A DNA stretch of 64,000 nt, from assembly GCA_003254905.1 (NCBI GenBank), contig QANU01076234.1:62001-126000 (forward strand). Direction: 5' to 3'. This document shows positions 11,721 through 23,255 of this stretch, piece by piece (positions within the stretch are counted from its first letter, which is position 1; the number at the start of each line of letters is the position of its first letter). The notes under the pieces are model-generated. The model was not told the DNA's origin, did not search any database, and was given only the letters and a program-made list of their open reading frames with translations. A program made the translations under genes and the position numbers. The stretch is from Nissolia schottii (Eukaryota > Streptophyta > Magnoliopsida > Fabales > Fabaceae).

Positions 11721-13942
11721 GTAGCAATATGCCAACATACTTCATGGGGTAGCAATATTTTCTTGATGTTCTTTGCCATTCTTTATGCTTCCTTGTGCTC
11801 ATGGAAAGAAATTCTAGTTCTATTTTTGGGGCTGTTGTCTCCCTTTATTTTTCTGCGCTTGCTATCATTGCCTAAAACTAATGAGAAAAGGAAGTTGCCA
11901 TAATTGTTTCCCCACAAACGACATCAATGTTACATAGTAAAATAAAGGGTTCAAGGTACCTGATTCAAGTGAATGGTGGATTAAAAAGTTGAGCAGCTAA
12001 GCAACCTTCTTCCTCAGTGGCTCTAGTTTCCAGCCTAGTGACGAGGTGGGTACTTGCAAGCACTCTAACATCAAAGTTAAAGGTTATTCAACCGACCATC
12101 AATACAAAAAAATGAGGTAATTTTGGACCCTTGTGTTGGCCCAATAGACTTAATGCATGTACACATGTATAGTCCATAACAATACCTATTAATTTGTTTT
12201 CTCTTACTATATCACTACAATATCTATGGAGTAGTATTTTTTCTTACTTACTAGTATAATTTATTTTCTTTCATGTTAATTTTAGATATGTTAAACTTTA
12301 ATAGTTGAAAAAATGGATTTTCTTGTATTTTCTGTTAATGATTTAATTAGATGTACCGTTTGTATAATGAGTTTGTTTCAATGACAAGCAACATCTATGC
12401 CTTCTATTTTTCTTTGTTTCAAATAGACTTGTAAATAAGGTTTTTGGTCAAACCAAACTTTGAAAAATGCATGTGACAGGTAATAGGAGGCCTAGACTCG
12501 AGCTAAAGAATTTAGAAGCAAACCATGCATGTTTAAGCCAAAACTGAGACTAGGCCTGTCCATTCCACCCCTACTTATCATATTAAAATTTATAGACCAT
12601 ACTTCAACAAGTGCTCCCTTGCAGACAGACGAAGCACCTACAATTAATTAACAACTCAAATTATCTACATCAACGAGTCTTTAAAATCATTAAAAGCAGA
12701 ACTAAACATAATATTCTAATGTTCTCTAACAAATGATCATATGCATTCTACAGCCGAACCTTGTTAATCTGCATCAGGACTAAACATTACAATATGCATT
12801 CTACAACAAAAAAACATCATCAATCTGCTGATACCTGAAGATTATAATCTGCACGTTATCAATACCCCAAATAGCCCTCCTCATCTCTTCTTCCAAAGGT
12901 GTCTAAACACATGTCATTTTCTGTAGTCTTAAGGACACAATCCAAAACTTCAACAGAAAGGAATCTCCAAGCAGAACGACTAGAATTAGAAATCTAAAAC
13001 GATTGGAGTTCAAATATCGCTCTGCCATATTATCCATATATAACTTGTTTCAGTTATAACACTTCTTATACTAGCCACCCAAGAAGAAAAAAAAAATCAT
13101 AATAAGAATACAAGCAGGATTGGCCTATAAGATTGCGTCAATGATCTGATCAAATCACCCCAAACATCTTGCTTACAAAGCAATATTAAGGTAACCAAGA
13201 TGTTCATTGAAGGCGAAGTTATAATAGAGGAGCCACAATTTTAAGCTTAGCAAGGCTCCAACTAGGACACAGATTCCCTTCCTTTCCTGCCAGATGTTAA
13301 AAACTGAAATTAGATTATAAGATTCAACTATTTTTCACCAACATAGATAACTTGTTAGACAAGCATTCAAGCTAATGGGAGCAAAATTATGGTTCAGACT
13401 TACTAGGCTACTAGCAACAGGTTCTGAAAGAAAGTAAATCAATCACGCATACCTGTAGCATTTATATTCCAACATTATTTGAATTAGCTAACTACACATT
13501 CCGACTTATGTAGGTCATCTGAAATGGATAAAACAACCCACCTTGACAAGGCAGAAAAACATTTTAACATAACAAAAAAATGTAACAGTGACGGGTCCAA
13601 ATTGGCAAACAGACCTGCCACCATTCACAGGGAAGAGAAGAGACTCAAGCCCAAACATACCCAACCAAGGCCAACAAGAATAGGGCAACCAGAATGCTGA
13701 TGAGATAATCCAACCATCATGACGATTAAGATGATAACAACAAGCTTATACCAGGATAAGGATATGGTAAAAAAATCTGAACATATAATCAACTGACATA
13801 CTATGGAGCAAGTTTCATCTAAGGAATTAGAGGTTCAGATTTGAAGCACCACAAACTAGCAATAATTACAGATCACGACGTTATCAAGAAAAGACAAAAT
13901 AAATTAGTTGACAATATCAAGCATACCACCACCCGATACCAG

Positions 13943-13979
<37 letters not shown>

Positions 13980-15343
13980 AAAGACTTTGACATCCTTGTT
14001 AGCTAAAGATCCAAAAGATCACCTAGCATTGCAACCAAGGAGATAACAACGAGCAGTTCTATCTAAAAAGAAGTAAAGTTCTCAGACACATTCCTCACTT
14101 CTCTTTTACAGTAGTTTACAAGGCGTTACTTACAATTAAGTCTGAGAAAATATATTAAATCAGAGGAATCAAAAGACTCAAAACCCAATGACTTCACATT
14201 TTTTAGAAAGACTCGCTTTTCCTTTACCGAAATAATTGATTTCCTAGACATTCTTGAATTATGTCTTGAAAGAGTACTTCTAAGTCGTCATAAAGCGTTG
14301 AGGTGTATGTCTAATTATTTAACACACATGCATATGTTGACAACAAGAAGGTAACATGGTACCTAAAAAGAAAGGTTAACATATGAATCTGGCATTCAAC
14401 AAAGTTACATACTCATAAACTGAAGCTTTCCAAGAGGTCTAATCCAAGCTGCTTGTCAAATAAAAATATACTACTAAGACAGCAGCAATATATCTATCTG
14501 TTCTCAACTATAATCAGGATCTTATTGTCATAAGTTATATGTTTGCAATCAACCTTAGTGTTATGAGTTCTGACCTGTAGACCATATTAAGCATAACTGA
14601 GGTGTTAACACCACACTAGGGAAAACAGTTTACATTACTACAATTTGTAAGTGAGAAAAAACTCAATAGCGAGTTATACCTTCAAGACATTCATAGATAA
14701 CATCCCAAACAAATTTCAATAAGAATAAACAAGTTACTAATCAATCAAGATCAAAATTACACCTGAATCTTCAATTCAAGTTCATTAAGACTAAGAAATT
14801 ACCTTGATGATGCCTAAAGAACAGAGTGACTCTGAGCATGAGAAGATAAATAGTCTTACTCTCAGGCAAAACCAAAGAGAGGAAGACAAAATGAATTTAG
14901 TCCTGCATCAGCAAACTACAATTTATAGCAAGTAAATCCATATATGTGAATGTTTTACTCACTTCAAGTATTAGGTCGTTTAATTTTTCTTAGTAGAGAA
15001 GTTGTCGTATTGAGAGGTATACTTGTAGTCAAAATCAACACCACCTTTGTAATAAATGTCTCAATATTGCAAAGTTCTATAGCCTGTTAACTTTGTCTGT
15101 CTCTCTCTCCCGCCTCCCTCTCTCTCTTCTCCAGCTTCAAATAATCATATTTAACAATCAACTCTTCAAATTTATATCTCTTCTTGTAATTGGTTCTATG
15201 ACCAACATCACATATTCACAATATCTTCCTTCTTCAGCACAATCAATTTCTTCATAAACTATATTGATTAATACTAGCCACTCAATGTGTCATGGAATCC
15301 ATTTGTTACAACACTAATGACTTCCCTCTAACGGCTGATGGCA
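11721..15343. other. Intergenic DNA, possibly including 3' UTR of the nuclease gene
   Basis: No coding region could be supported. Parts of 11.7-12.1 kb may be further decayed copia sequence. The 36-base poly(A) run at 13943-13978 is the main landmark. The rest is moderately AT-rich and less repeat-like than other gaps, so it may hold UTR exons or introns that cannot be recognised by eye. Confidence 0.4.
13943..13978. repeat. Poly(A) tract of 36 bases
   Basis: An uninterrupted homopolymer of A. Its length may be affected by sequencing error. It could mark the tail of an old retroposon, but no retroposon body is recognisable upstream. Confidence 0.8.
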
Positions 15344-16294
15344 TCAGCTTTGCAATTTCCCGTGTATTTCCCGCATCAATAACTTTGAATTATCAACAAT
15401 ACGTTTGCTTTCACAAACTATATAACTACATAATTCATGCCTACGAGCTGGTCTAAGTGATCTTAATTGAAAAAGAGGATTTGTTATAACATTACTACTA
15501 TACAACTCTCTTGCTGGTTGGACATGCTTCCACCAGAAATCAGATAGTGCCACTTTCATTACATCCCAATACTCAGCATCACGATGTAACCTAAACAGAC
15601 TACTACCATTAGGAGTCCAAACATAGAAGTCCATCCAATCCCTTCCTATAATCTCCATTAATCCCTGAGCTTGAGGAATATAATGAATTGGGATTCGAGA
15701 CCAAGGGAAGGCTTTGCTCATGCGCCCATCAAAATATGGACACTTTATCTCCAGTACTCCATGAGAAGGCAACTCATATACCATTCTGTCAACTAAACCA
15801 TCTGGTGAAGCAGCTAGCCAGTCGTCTTCTGGGTTCGCACCATAGACCTGAAACTCAGGAAACAACACAGTGTTTCCAGTTATCAGTTTGTATCTTTCAA
15901 GCGCTTCCTCCTCTTTGATATTGCTCCAACAGGTGGCAAGGTTTCCAGAGAATGGTTCAATAGCACCAATCTTCTCTAACCACAGCTGAACCCGCCGCCC
16001 ACGCCAAAATCCAATGGCACCAGCAAAAGTGCTAGCTGTCAGTTTGTGCTTTCTAAGTGTTTGCCAGTTTTTAAACCAGTGTTGAAGACTCGGTGCTTGA
16101 AGGACAGAATAAGTTTCTTCTGATGTGTATTTCGAGAAGCCACCAGCTGCATGGAAACTTCTAGAGGGTTTATTAGGAGCATGGCTACTACTGGTATTAG
16201 GTCCTCCTATAACTGATACTGTATTGCTACTAAAGTTTCTCTTATTACTCAGACATGCACCGAGTGCACCCATATAACAGCTACCTTTGCGCAT
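15344..16294 (-). CDS. YqaJ/lambda-exonuclease-fold nuclease (PD-(D/E)xK superfamily)
   Basis: The 316-residue product carries the YqaJ-type recombinase/exonuclease domain. An N-terminal part rich in Ser and Asn (1-75) precedes LTASTFAGAIGFWRGRRVQL. The catalytic signature is visible: WLAASPDGLVD with Asp165, then VLEIKCPYF with Glu182 and Lys184, followed by YIPQAQGLMEI with Gln208 and Gln210. Plant members are annotated as restriction-endonuclease-like (as for Arabidopsis At1g13810 and At1g67660); the domain is otherwise typical of phages and bacteria. Expected chemistry is metal-dependent DNA hydrolysis; the plant substrate and cell location are not known to me. The chosen start is the first ATG in the frame. 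A likely 5' intron (donor at 16673, acceptor ending at 16343) joins an upstream GC-rich exon. The frame stays open across that junction, but I found no in-frame ATG in the upstream exon, so it is called UTR. Confidence 0.85.
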   Translation of the reverse strand: MRKGSCYMGALGACLSNKRNFSSNTVSVIGGPNTSSSHAPNKPSRSFHAAGGFSKYTSEETYSVLQAPSLQHWFKNWQTLRKHKLTASTFAGAIGFWRGRRVQLWLEKIGAIEPFSGNLATCWSNIKEEEALERYKLITGNTVLFPEFQVYGANPEDDWLAASPDGLVDRMVYELPSHGVLEIKCPYFDGRMSKAFPWSRIPIHYIPQAQGLMEIIGRDWMDFYVWTPNGSSLFRLHRDAEYWDVMKVALSDFWWKHVQPARELYSSNVITNPLFQLRSLRPARRHELCSYIVCESKRIVDNSKLLMREIHGKLQS

Positions 16295-16342
16295 GCAAAA
16301 TTGAAGCCGGACAGCAAAGTGAATGGAGAAGCAATTCCGCCA

Positions 16343-16673
16343 CTGTTAATGAAGAGAAACTGTCACTTTAACTGTAGATATAAACTGGACAAAAACTGAT
16401 ACTTAAACAAAAATACGTAAATAACGTTTAAGTGTTAACAGAACAAAACTCAGCAATCACTATTGTGTTGATTTTCTATGCACAAATATATGGTTTCATT
16501 TCACATTTATATTTCTTAGCAAAGAACTAGTTCTGAACAGTTCAAACTTTAAGGCTTTGTTTGGGAGTTGGGTTTAGGGTTTACACAGCACAGCACAGAT
16601 TGCAATTTACAAATGAATCACATTCTAAAAGAAAATTAAAGCAAACAAAGAACAGAAGACAATCCAATATTAC
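16343..16673 (-). other. Probable 5' UTR intron of the nuclease gene
   Basis: On the minus strand, GAGGAG is followed by GTAATATTGG (donor) at 16673, and ATTAACAG ends at 16343 just before TGGCGGAATTGC. The intron is AT-rich while the upstream exon, to about 16900, is GC-rich, as expected for a spliced leader. It contains the telo-box-like GGGTTTAGGGTTT near 16569. A second such motif lies near 16970 upstream of the leader. Confidence 0.5.
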
Positions 16674-16997
16674 CTCCTCAAACCAGCCTACAAAAGAGAC
16701 CACAACAGCAACAGCTCCAAGTACCAGAGGAGGAAGAGCAGAGGAACCAGAGTTTCCGTCGAGGAGCAGCGGCAGTTGATTTGAGGGGTGGAGGAGCCTC
16801 GGGTGACGTCGCGGAGAAGAGAGAGCAACATCACTGGAGAACAAAGAACGACGTCGCGGGAGGGTACAACGATCTTTTAGAGTGGCGGTTCTCGTAAAGG
16901 AGCGCTGATGGGCGATGGCGGAGGAGCGACAACTGTCGCTGTTGTCGCGAAGGAGTTGCCCGTAGGGGTTTAGGGTGAGAAGCGGGTTCGCTTTGGC

Positions 16998-17213
16998 ATT
17001 AATTTGTTCTTAAAACCAACAAAATTGTTCCGAGTGATAAGTTGTTTAGTATCGCTTAAGCAAGTCTCAGTTTAAGAAATTGTGTAAGTTGTTATCTCCG
17101 CTGAGAGACTCACCCACCACAATCAAATGCACGACTCGGGTCAATCCAAATTAGTCAAGACGACGTCTTATAACGGGACAAACAAGCCAGAAAAAATTAA
17201 TTTGTTCTTAAAA
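16998..17213. repeat. 18-bp direct repeat flanking a 180-bp segment
   Basis: ATTAATTTGTTCTTAAAA occurs identically at 16998-17015 and 17196-17213. The 180 bp between ends in AGAAAAA at the right copy. This layout resembles the long target duplication and A-rich tail of a SINE or other retroposon, here just upstream of the nuclease gene. No clear pol III box is visible. Confidence 0.5.
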
Positions 17214-17374
17214 ATACACGGGTCTTTCATTCATTATTCACATGTACAAGAAGCAAGGATAAGGTTGGTAAGATGCCATTGCACTGGAAGAGAAATTTCT
17301 TGTCTACCAGTGATGAGAGGTTCTTATCAAAGTAATAGGTATTATTTGTATTTATACTTTAATATGTTTTCGCC

Positions 17375-18784
17375 TAGGGGTGTTCATGGGCCGGGTTGGG
17401 CCGGGTTGGCCTATACCCGAACCCGGCCCTATATTTAGTCCGGGCCAATTTTGAGGACCTGGACCCATCCCTAAACCCGATAGGCCTGATCATCTTCGGG
17501 CCGAGTTAAAACCCGGGTTTAGACCGGGTCAAAGCGGGCCAAAACAGGCCAAAATGTTTTGATTGCAGCAGAAATTCAGATTGCAGATTGCAGCAGAAAT
17601 TCAGATTGCAGAAATTATAGCAGAATTACAGATCAAAACTCCATTTATCTGGTGATAAATCATAGCCTAATGTCAATGCCTACATTTTGCAACAAAACAA
17701 GCACAATGTACAATTCATAGCAGTCATCTACTCTAATAGCTTCCAGCTTAACTTGTTAGAACTTTGAGGAAAGCTATCCTCAATCATATAGTTCATTATA
17801 AAAAGGATTCTATGCCTACACCAGTTTATGGGTACACAAGTATTGCTAAGGAGTAAGGATTAACTTAATAGAGTGCATGACCATAAATTTTAGTACATAA
17901 AAAATTATCCATCTCCAAATGGAATGACTATCAGCAGATCATTGAAATTCACTTGCAAATATAACTGCCTAAGTTTCATTAAAATAAATAAACAAGCTGG
18001 ACTGGTGTAAGGTTTATTACTAATACAGTTGGAATGGAAGCACCACAGTTTAAAATAACACAGTCAAGATACATCAAAAAATCATGCTACCAAGATGAGA
18101 TGCAAAATAAAACACCACCACCACCCNNNNNNNNNNNNNNNNNNNNNNNNNNNNNNNNNNNNNNNNNNNNNNNNNNNNNNNNNNNNNNNNNNNNNNNNNN
18201 NNNNNNNNNNNNNNNNNNNNNNNNNNNNNNNNNNNNNNNNNNNNNNNNNNNNNNNNNNNNNNNNNNNNNNNNNNNNNNNNNNNNNNNNNNNNNNNNNNNN
18301 NNNNNNNNNNNNNNNNNNNNNNNNNNNNNNNNNNNNNNNNNNNNNNNNNNNNNNNNNNNNNNNNNNNNNNNNNNNNNNNNNNNNNNNNNNNNNNNNNNNN
18401 NNNNNNNNNNNNNNNNNNNNNNNNNNNNNNNNNNNNNNNNNNNNNNNNNNNNGTGAGATGAGGGCTAATTGAGACAAACCACTGAAGAAAGGCATTTGAG
18501 CTGCTTAATAAAATTGGGCTGAGAAAAAAGAAATTGGGCCGAAGGACATGGAAAAAAATTTGGAAATTGGTAGACCAGAAGTTGTGGAAATAAATTGTAA
18601 TTATGAAGGAAAAAAATAAAAAATGTATAATAATATAGTGTACGGGCTTACGGGCCGGGCCAGGTAGCCCGAGGTTAGACTCGAACCCAGTATGAATTAC
18701 AATTGGATTTTTTCTTAGAGTTTTTTGAAATCAGGCCTGATTCGACCTGAATGCTTCGGGCCGGACCGGGTTATGAACACCCTA
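17375..18784. mobile_element. TIR element with GGGTGTTCATGGGCC ends, interrupted by an assembly gap
   Basis: The left end is TAGGGGTGTTCATGGGCC and the right end reads TTATGAACACCCTA, so the outer 13-14 bp are inverted repeats. The subterminal DNA on both sides is rich in GGGCC/GGCCC and CCCGG words (GGGCCGGGTTGGGCCGGG on the left; ACGGGCCGGGCCAGGT and CGGGCCGGACCGGG on the right), in contrast with the AT-rich interior. I found no clean 8-bp duplication; a CTA trinucleotide flanks both ends. The class is unassigned. The 326-base gap hides part of the interior. Confidence 0.6.
18127..18452. other. Assembly gap (326 N)
   Basis: This is a run of N; reading frames that cross it are artefacts. 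It begins directly after a (CAC)n-like stretch, which may have stopped the assembly. Confidence 0.99.
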
Positions 18785-19522
18785 GCTAGTAGTAATAATG
18801 GGCAACCGTTCATTGAGCTAAGAAGAAGAAAAAGATAGTAAGTGTACACTTAGAACAACGCGAGAGTAAGCAGAGAATGCAGTAGTTGAGTTATCTATCA
18901 TGTGGCCAAATTAATTGTCATGCAACTTAACATGATGGTAGAAATTAAAACATTGCAAAAAAAATTTATAAGGGGTAATTTTTAGCCAAAAAAATTCATA
19001 AAGAATAAAACACAAAATTCAAAATTTATAAGAGACTAAAAACATATTTAACTTTGTTTCTTTTTGAGATAAATATTATCTATCTTTGATGAAGAGAGAA
19101 GGCCATGTCTGTTTTTATTTTTCTACCCATGTAATCTTCATGTTTACTCATCTACTAGTGGATCTACTTATCTATATCTTTCATTACCCGAAAAGTGCAT
19201 CTTAATCATGCATAGTTAAATCCAAAAAAAGAAAGAAAAAAGAAAAAGTAAAAAACCGAAAGTAGCGCAAAATACTTAAGTAAATCCTCCACACTTCCCG
19301 CGAGGGGTCATGAGTTACAACCATAATCATTATGAAGAGAAAGTGAAAGGTAATCATCTTAATTCTTATAAGGTCCCACTAATAATAATAATGAAGATTA
19401 AAAGAGGGGTAGCATGTATATGGAGCAGTGCGTGCATACGTGGTAACGGTTATACGTGGCAGTAATAAGGGAGGGATGGCAAAATCAAACCATGAATCAT
19501 GTAGAAAATCACTATCTCGCTA
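18785..19522. other. Intergenic with a truncated MITE copy
   Basis: The region 18895-19050 carries CAAATTAATTGTCATG followed by a tail with ACTAAAAACATATTTAAC. Both match parts of the 3733-4068 element, so it looks like a decayed relative. No gene is seen. Confidence 0.45.
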
Positions 19523-19773
19523 TATTTCTACACTTAAAAATTTGATATAGAAAAATAAATATTATAAAATAAATAAATAAATATTATTAAACACATAAAT
19601 GAGCAATATTAAACAGATGCATGTTTACATGTGAACAAAATAGAGAAATAAATATTATTGCATGCATAAGCAAACAATATTAAACACATGTTTATCTGTG
19701 TATGCATAAATACTCGATGTCCATATTTATTTATTTGTTTTATAATGATGTCAACTTTTAGAACGTAGAAATA
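19523..19773. mobile_element. TIR element with AAACATTAC-type interior, copy 3
   Basis: The left end TATTTCTACACTTAAAAA and the reverse complement of the right end, TATTTCTACGTTCTAAAA, are near-identical inverted repeats. The interior shares GCAATATTAAACA and AATAAATATTAT phrases with the 7.7-kb copy, and its TIR is closest to the 54.4-kb copy (TATTTGTACATTCTAAAA). It has no coding content. Confidence 0.65.
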
Positions 19774-20169
19774 GTCATTTTAATTTTAAGAAAACAATTT
19801 GCAAAATTAAGAAAGAGCCCTGGTCCCCGCAGGCCGCAACGCACCACCACCCTATATAATACTACAGTTGAGAGATTAATTTTTCATGTCTACCAAAATA
19901 ATGTTATTGAGTATTATAAAATAACATTTTTTTTCATGTATAAAAATATTTTATTTTAATTAAAAAGAAAATATATTATGATTTTATAAATAAGTATTAT
20001 ATAAAACTTTTTATATAATTCATTAAATCCTAAACCTTAAAGGTATAATTAGTGTCAAGTTCTCAAATAGTATTCTTTTAAATATAAAATTATTAAAAAA
20101 TTATTTAACTGTTTAAGAATTTTCAGATTAAAACAATGTGAAAATAAATTAATTAAAGAAACATGACAG

Positions 20170-20171
<2 letters not shown>

Positions 20172-20205
<34 letters not shown>
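20172..20205. repeat. (AT)n microsatellite
   Basis: Alternating AT run of about 34 bp. A second long run lies at 20409-20443. Confidence 0.9.
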
Positions 20206-20207
<2 letters not shown>

Positions 20208-20398
20208 TTGCTTCAAATACTACACATATAATATTATTAAAATATTGTGTATATACACTAATAAGCATCAAAGTTAATAACGATTGATGCCTATGAATAG
20301 AAGGTTATCGACAAAAATTTCTTCTCAAAGAAACTAACAGGACATTGTTTTTCACTAAATGTATTGCCACATTAATTATATAAAGTCATTGTATTTCG

Positions 20399-20408
<10 letters not shown>

Positions 20409-20443
<35 letters not shown>
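20409..20443. repeat. (AT)n microsatellite
   Basis: Alternating AT run of about 35 bp following TGTGTGTCT. Confidence 0.9.
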
Positions 20444-20447
<4 letters not shown>

Positions 20448-20520
20448 TACATCTGTTGTCTTGTTTTTTGGTTTTTTTTACTTAGGATCTTTCTTGAAAA
20501 AAAATAGTAAGAAAAGTTAA

Positions 20521-20738
20521 TTGTGATTTTGTATTCACTTTCAATGATTTTAGAGAAAGAGCTCTTACACTAATAGAATGATAGGTATCATGTCACCTAA
20601 ATTTTTATGTAAAGAAGTCGATTTAGAAATTGTGATTTTGTATTCACTTTCAATGGTTTTAGAGAAAGAGCTCTTACACTAATATAATGATTGGTATCAT
20701 GTCACCTAAATTTTTATGTAAGGAAGTCGATTTAGAGA
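20521..20738. repeat. Two-copy 109-bp tandem duplication
   Basis: Positions 20521-20629 and 20630-20738 are head-to-tail copies that start TTGTGATTTTGTATTCAC and end near GAAGTCGATTTAGA. They differ at only a handful of positions (for example CAATGATT versus CAATGGTT), so the duplication is fairly recent. It contains no coding frame. Confidence 0.9.
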
Positions 20739-22984
20739 AAATGTATACATTGAAACTTTAGTTAACTAGTTGATATACCGAATCAATTAATTATCTACTT
20801 ACATACAACCATATATTCAAATGAAATTTTTTTATTAACAATTATTGAAAATTATCAATTACATAAATATATTATTAATTAAATATACTTGATAAATATA
20901 TAATTAATGATTCTTATTATCATAATAAGTGATTTATTATAATTAAATCAATCTAAATTATTCACATATACGAAATTGGTGCACGCAATTATACGTATAA
21001 AATACATGCAGAGTAGAGACACATTGCATAGTTAAAAGATACTTAACATTTCTTTTCTTGTTTTATCCTTAAAATGTCAAGATAAAATGGTGTGTTTCAG
21101 TTAAGCAAATGAATGGACATATATAGTTGAGGATGTAAGGGTTGACGCAGAGGAATTTAAAATTTTTTGTACCGTTCACACCTGAAATCGGCACTATCAC
21201 CATTCACTACCAATTTCAGGTCCTCTGCCATACACCATTGATCACATCTAAAATCGACACCATCACTTCCAATTTTAGGTTTTTTTTTTCAAAAGAAAAA
21301 AGCCTGAAATCGATGACTCCCACCTCTGATTTCAGATATAAAACCCACACAATTGTAAATTATAAACCTAAGCCATGTTTTCGTATTAGCAAATTATCAT
21401 TGCAATATTAATGTGTTAACCCCTAAAATTGTGAGGAAAACAGAGGCGAAATTATAGAGCCTGCCATCGCCCCTTCATTTATCAATTTTAAAAATTGCAA
21501 TAAGAGTCTCTCACTTTACATTTTACTAAACAGGCCAGGCCTCCATCTTCTTCCGCATCCGATCTCTTCTACCCCTTTAGAAACCGTCAAAGTTGGTTTG
21601 CCAGTAGCAAACATCTTTAATTTTTATTTATCCCTACGTAAAATGAAAAACGTATGAAAGGGAAGAAAAAAATAGATTAAAGAGCTCGTCTTAGTGAAAA
21701 ATTCGAATGCACGAGGCGCTGGATCTCTGAGGTTCCACGAAGTCGAAGGCACATACTGTGGTCATAGTAACAAACTCAAGACCACATCCACCAATTTTGA
21801 GGTTGAGCCGATGAGCATTCTCATCTTTACCAGAGAGGAAAACACGGGGACTGTTTTGCAATAAGAAAAGTGGATGACTTATATTGCAATTTTCTAAAAA
21901 TAGATAAATTAGTAGCGCGGCAACAGATTATGTAATTTAAATATGCATTTAAACTCAGATAATGGAATATCATGACATGGTTTTAATCATAAGTGGTACC
22001 CTGCCATTCATCCTCTTTATTTTTTAACGGCATCTATTTGTCCACCAAGAAGGGGGTATGAGAAAATGTTTACTGAGTATGGCGGAGATGGGAGGGTTGC
22101 GTATGTGGACACGTGTCTTTGGCGTAGGGAGACAGACAGAGAAAAGAAGAAGAGAAGGCAAAAGAAAAATGATGCTTCCACATACCATAAATCGTCTTTT
22201 TCCTGCCACGTGTCACCCCTTCTTCTTCACAAAAATGTTCTGTTCTTGTGACTATTAATCTGGAACATTTTCTTATTATTTATTATACTCTCTCAGTCTC
22301 AGTTTCTTTCTCATTCTCTACTTTCGCGTACCAAAGTTATTGTTCATTTATTTTTTTATGGGCATGGACCACTTCACTTTACTCTATATAATTACTATTA
22401 TACGTTAATGCACAATAGGAAAAGAAAATGAACATTTATGTTACTGCATCTCAAGATGCGCAGATGCTAACTACTTATTCTAGATTCAATTAATTAGAAT
22501 AAGGGTAAATTATATTAACATTTTAGTAAAATTACACTCATCTTTTCTTTATTTGTTACTTTGTTCGGTAGCTTTCTTGAGTTTAGTGAAGAGTTATACT
22601 CACATCTTCTAATGATATTTTTGAAATATTTATGAATTTTATTTACTTTAAAATAACAAATATATCCTTATTATTTTAATCTCTCATGCTCTCATATTTT
22701 CATATCATAAATGTTTTACCATTTTAATTTTCACATTCTACTAAAATAATTTTTATGAAAATAATTTTCACATCGTTTCATGCGTATTTTATTACAAATT
22801 TTCTTGTTGTAAATTTTCTTACGAACTACTTTGTTGTTGATTTACTGCAAAATAATTTTACTGCAAATTTTCTTACAAAATTATATTTTTACGGTTTTTC
22901 TTGCTAACTAGTTTGTTGCAACTTCCGCGAGAACAATCCAACCTCGGCGCAAAAGAGATTTCATGCACAAAAGGAGCCCAAAAT
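20739..22984. other. Intergenic, no gene supported
   Basis: The stretch 21170-21350 repeats the phrase CCTGAAATCG and variants (ATTTCAGG, CTAAAATCGAC), sometimes inverted, which suggests part of an unclassified transposon. A G-rich purine stretch at 22060-22200 gives short open frames without protein character. Confidence 0.35.
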
Positions 22985-23255
22985 ATTGATGATGAATGTC
23001 CACCTCCTTGTTGATCAAATCCACTGCAAACCTGTCGGAGCGGCAGATGAGATCACGGATCCCATTCTCCCAAGCTATCTATCTCTATACCCTTCAAAAT
23101 AGCACTAAGTTTCGCATAAAGAATATATTATTCGCCAAGTCCTATAGAGAACCCAATAACCCATTGCCCTGTATCGTCATGAATGAGCCAACTAATACCA
23201 GCAACTCTAGATTGCAAAATGCCATCAACATACTCAGTTTTAGTTGAGAAGCTAC
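22985..23255 (-). pseudogene. RNase H-like (RVT_3) fragment of a LINE-type retroelement
   Basis: The minus strand reads YVDGILQSRVAGISWLIHD, then GQWVIGFSIGLGE, a stop, LYAKLSAILKGIEI, a frameshift, and AWENGIRDLICRSD with AVDLIN. This is the order of the RNase H-like domain found at the end of plant non-LTR retrotransposons and related genes: D in VDG, E in the KAEL position (here K), and D in ESD (here RSD). The lost acidic residue, the stop and the frameshift show it is dead. It lies close to a CACTA terminus, so it may have been captured or simply invaded. Confidence 0.7.

Noticed and set aside
16674..16844. A separate 87-residue minus-strand protein in the nuclease leader
   Set aside because: Its first codon is TTG and no in-frame ATG is visible; it is better explained as the 5' UTR exon running into an intron.
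18034..18495. Reading frames across the N gap
   Set aside because: They consist mainly of undetermined residues.
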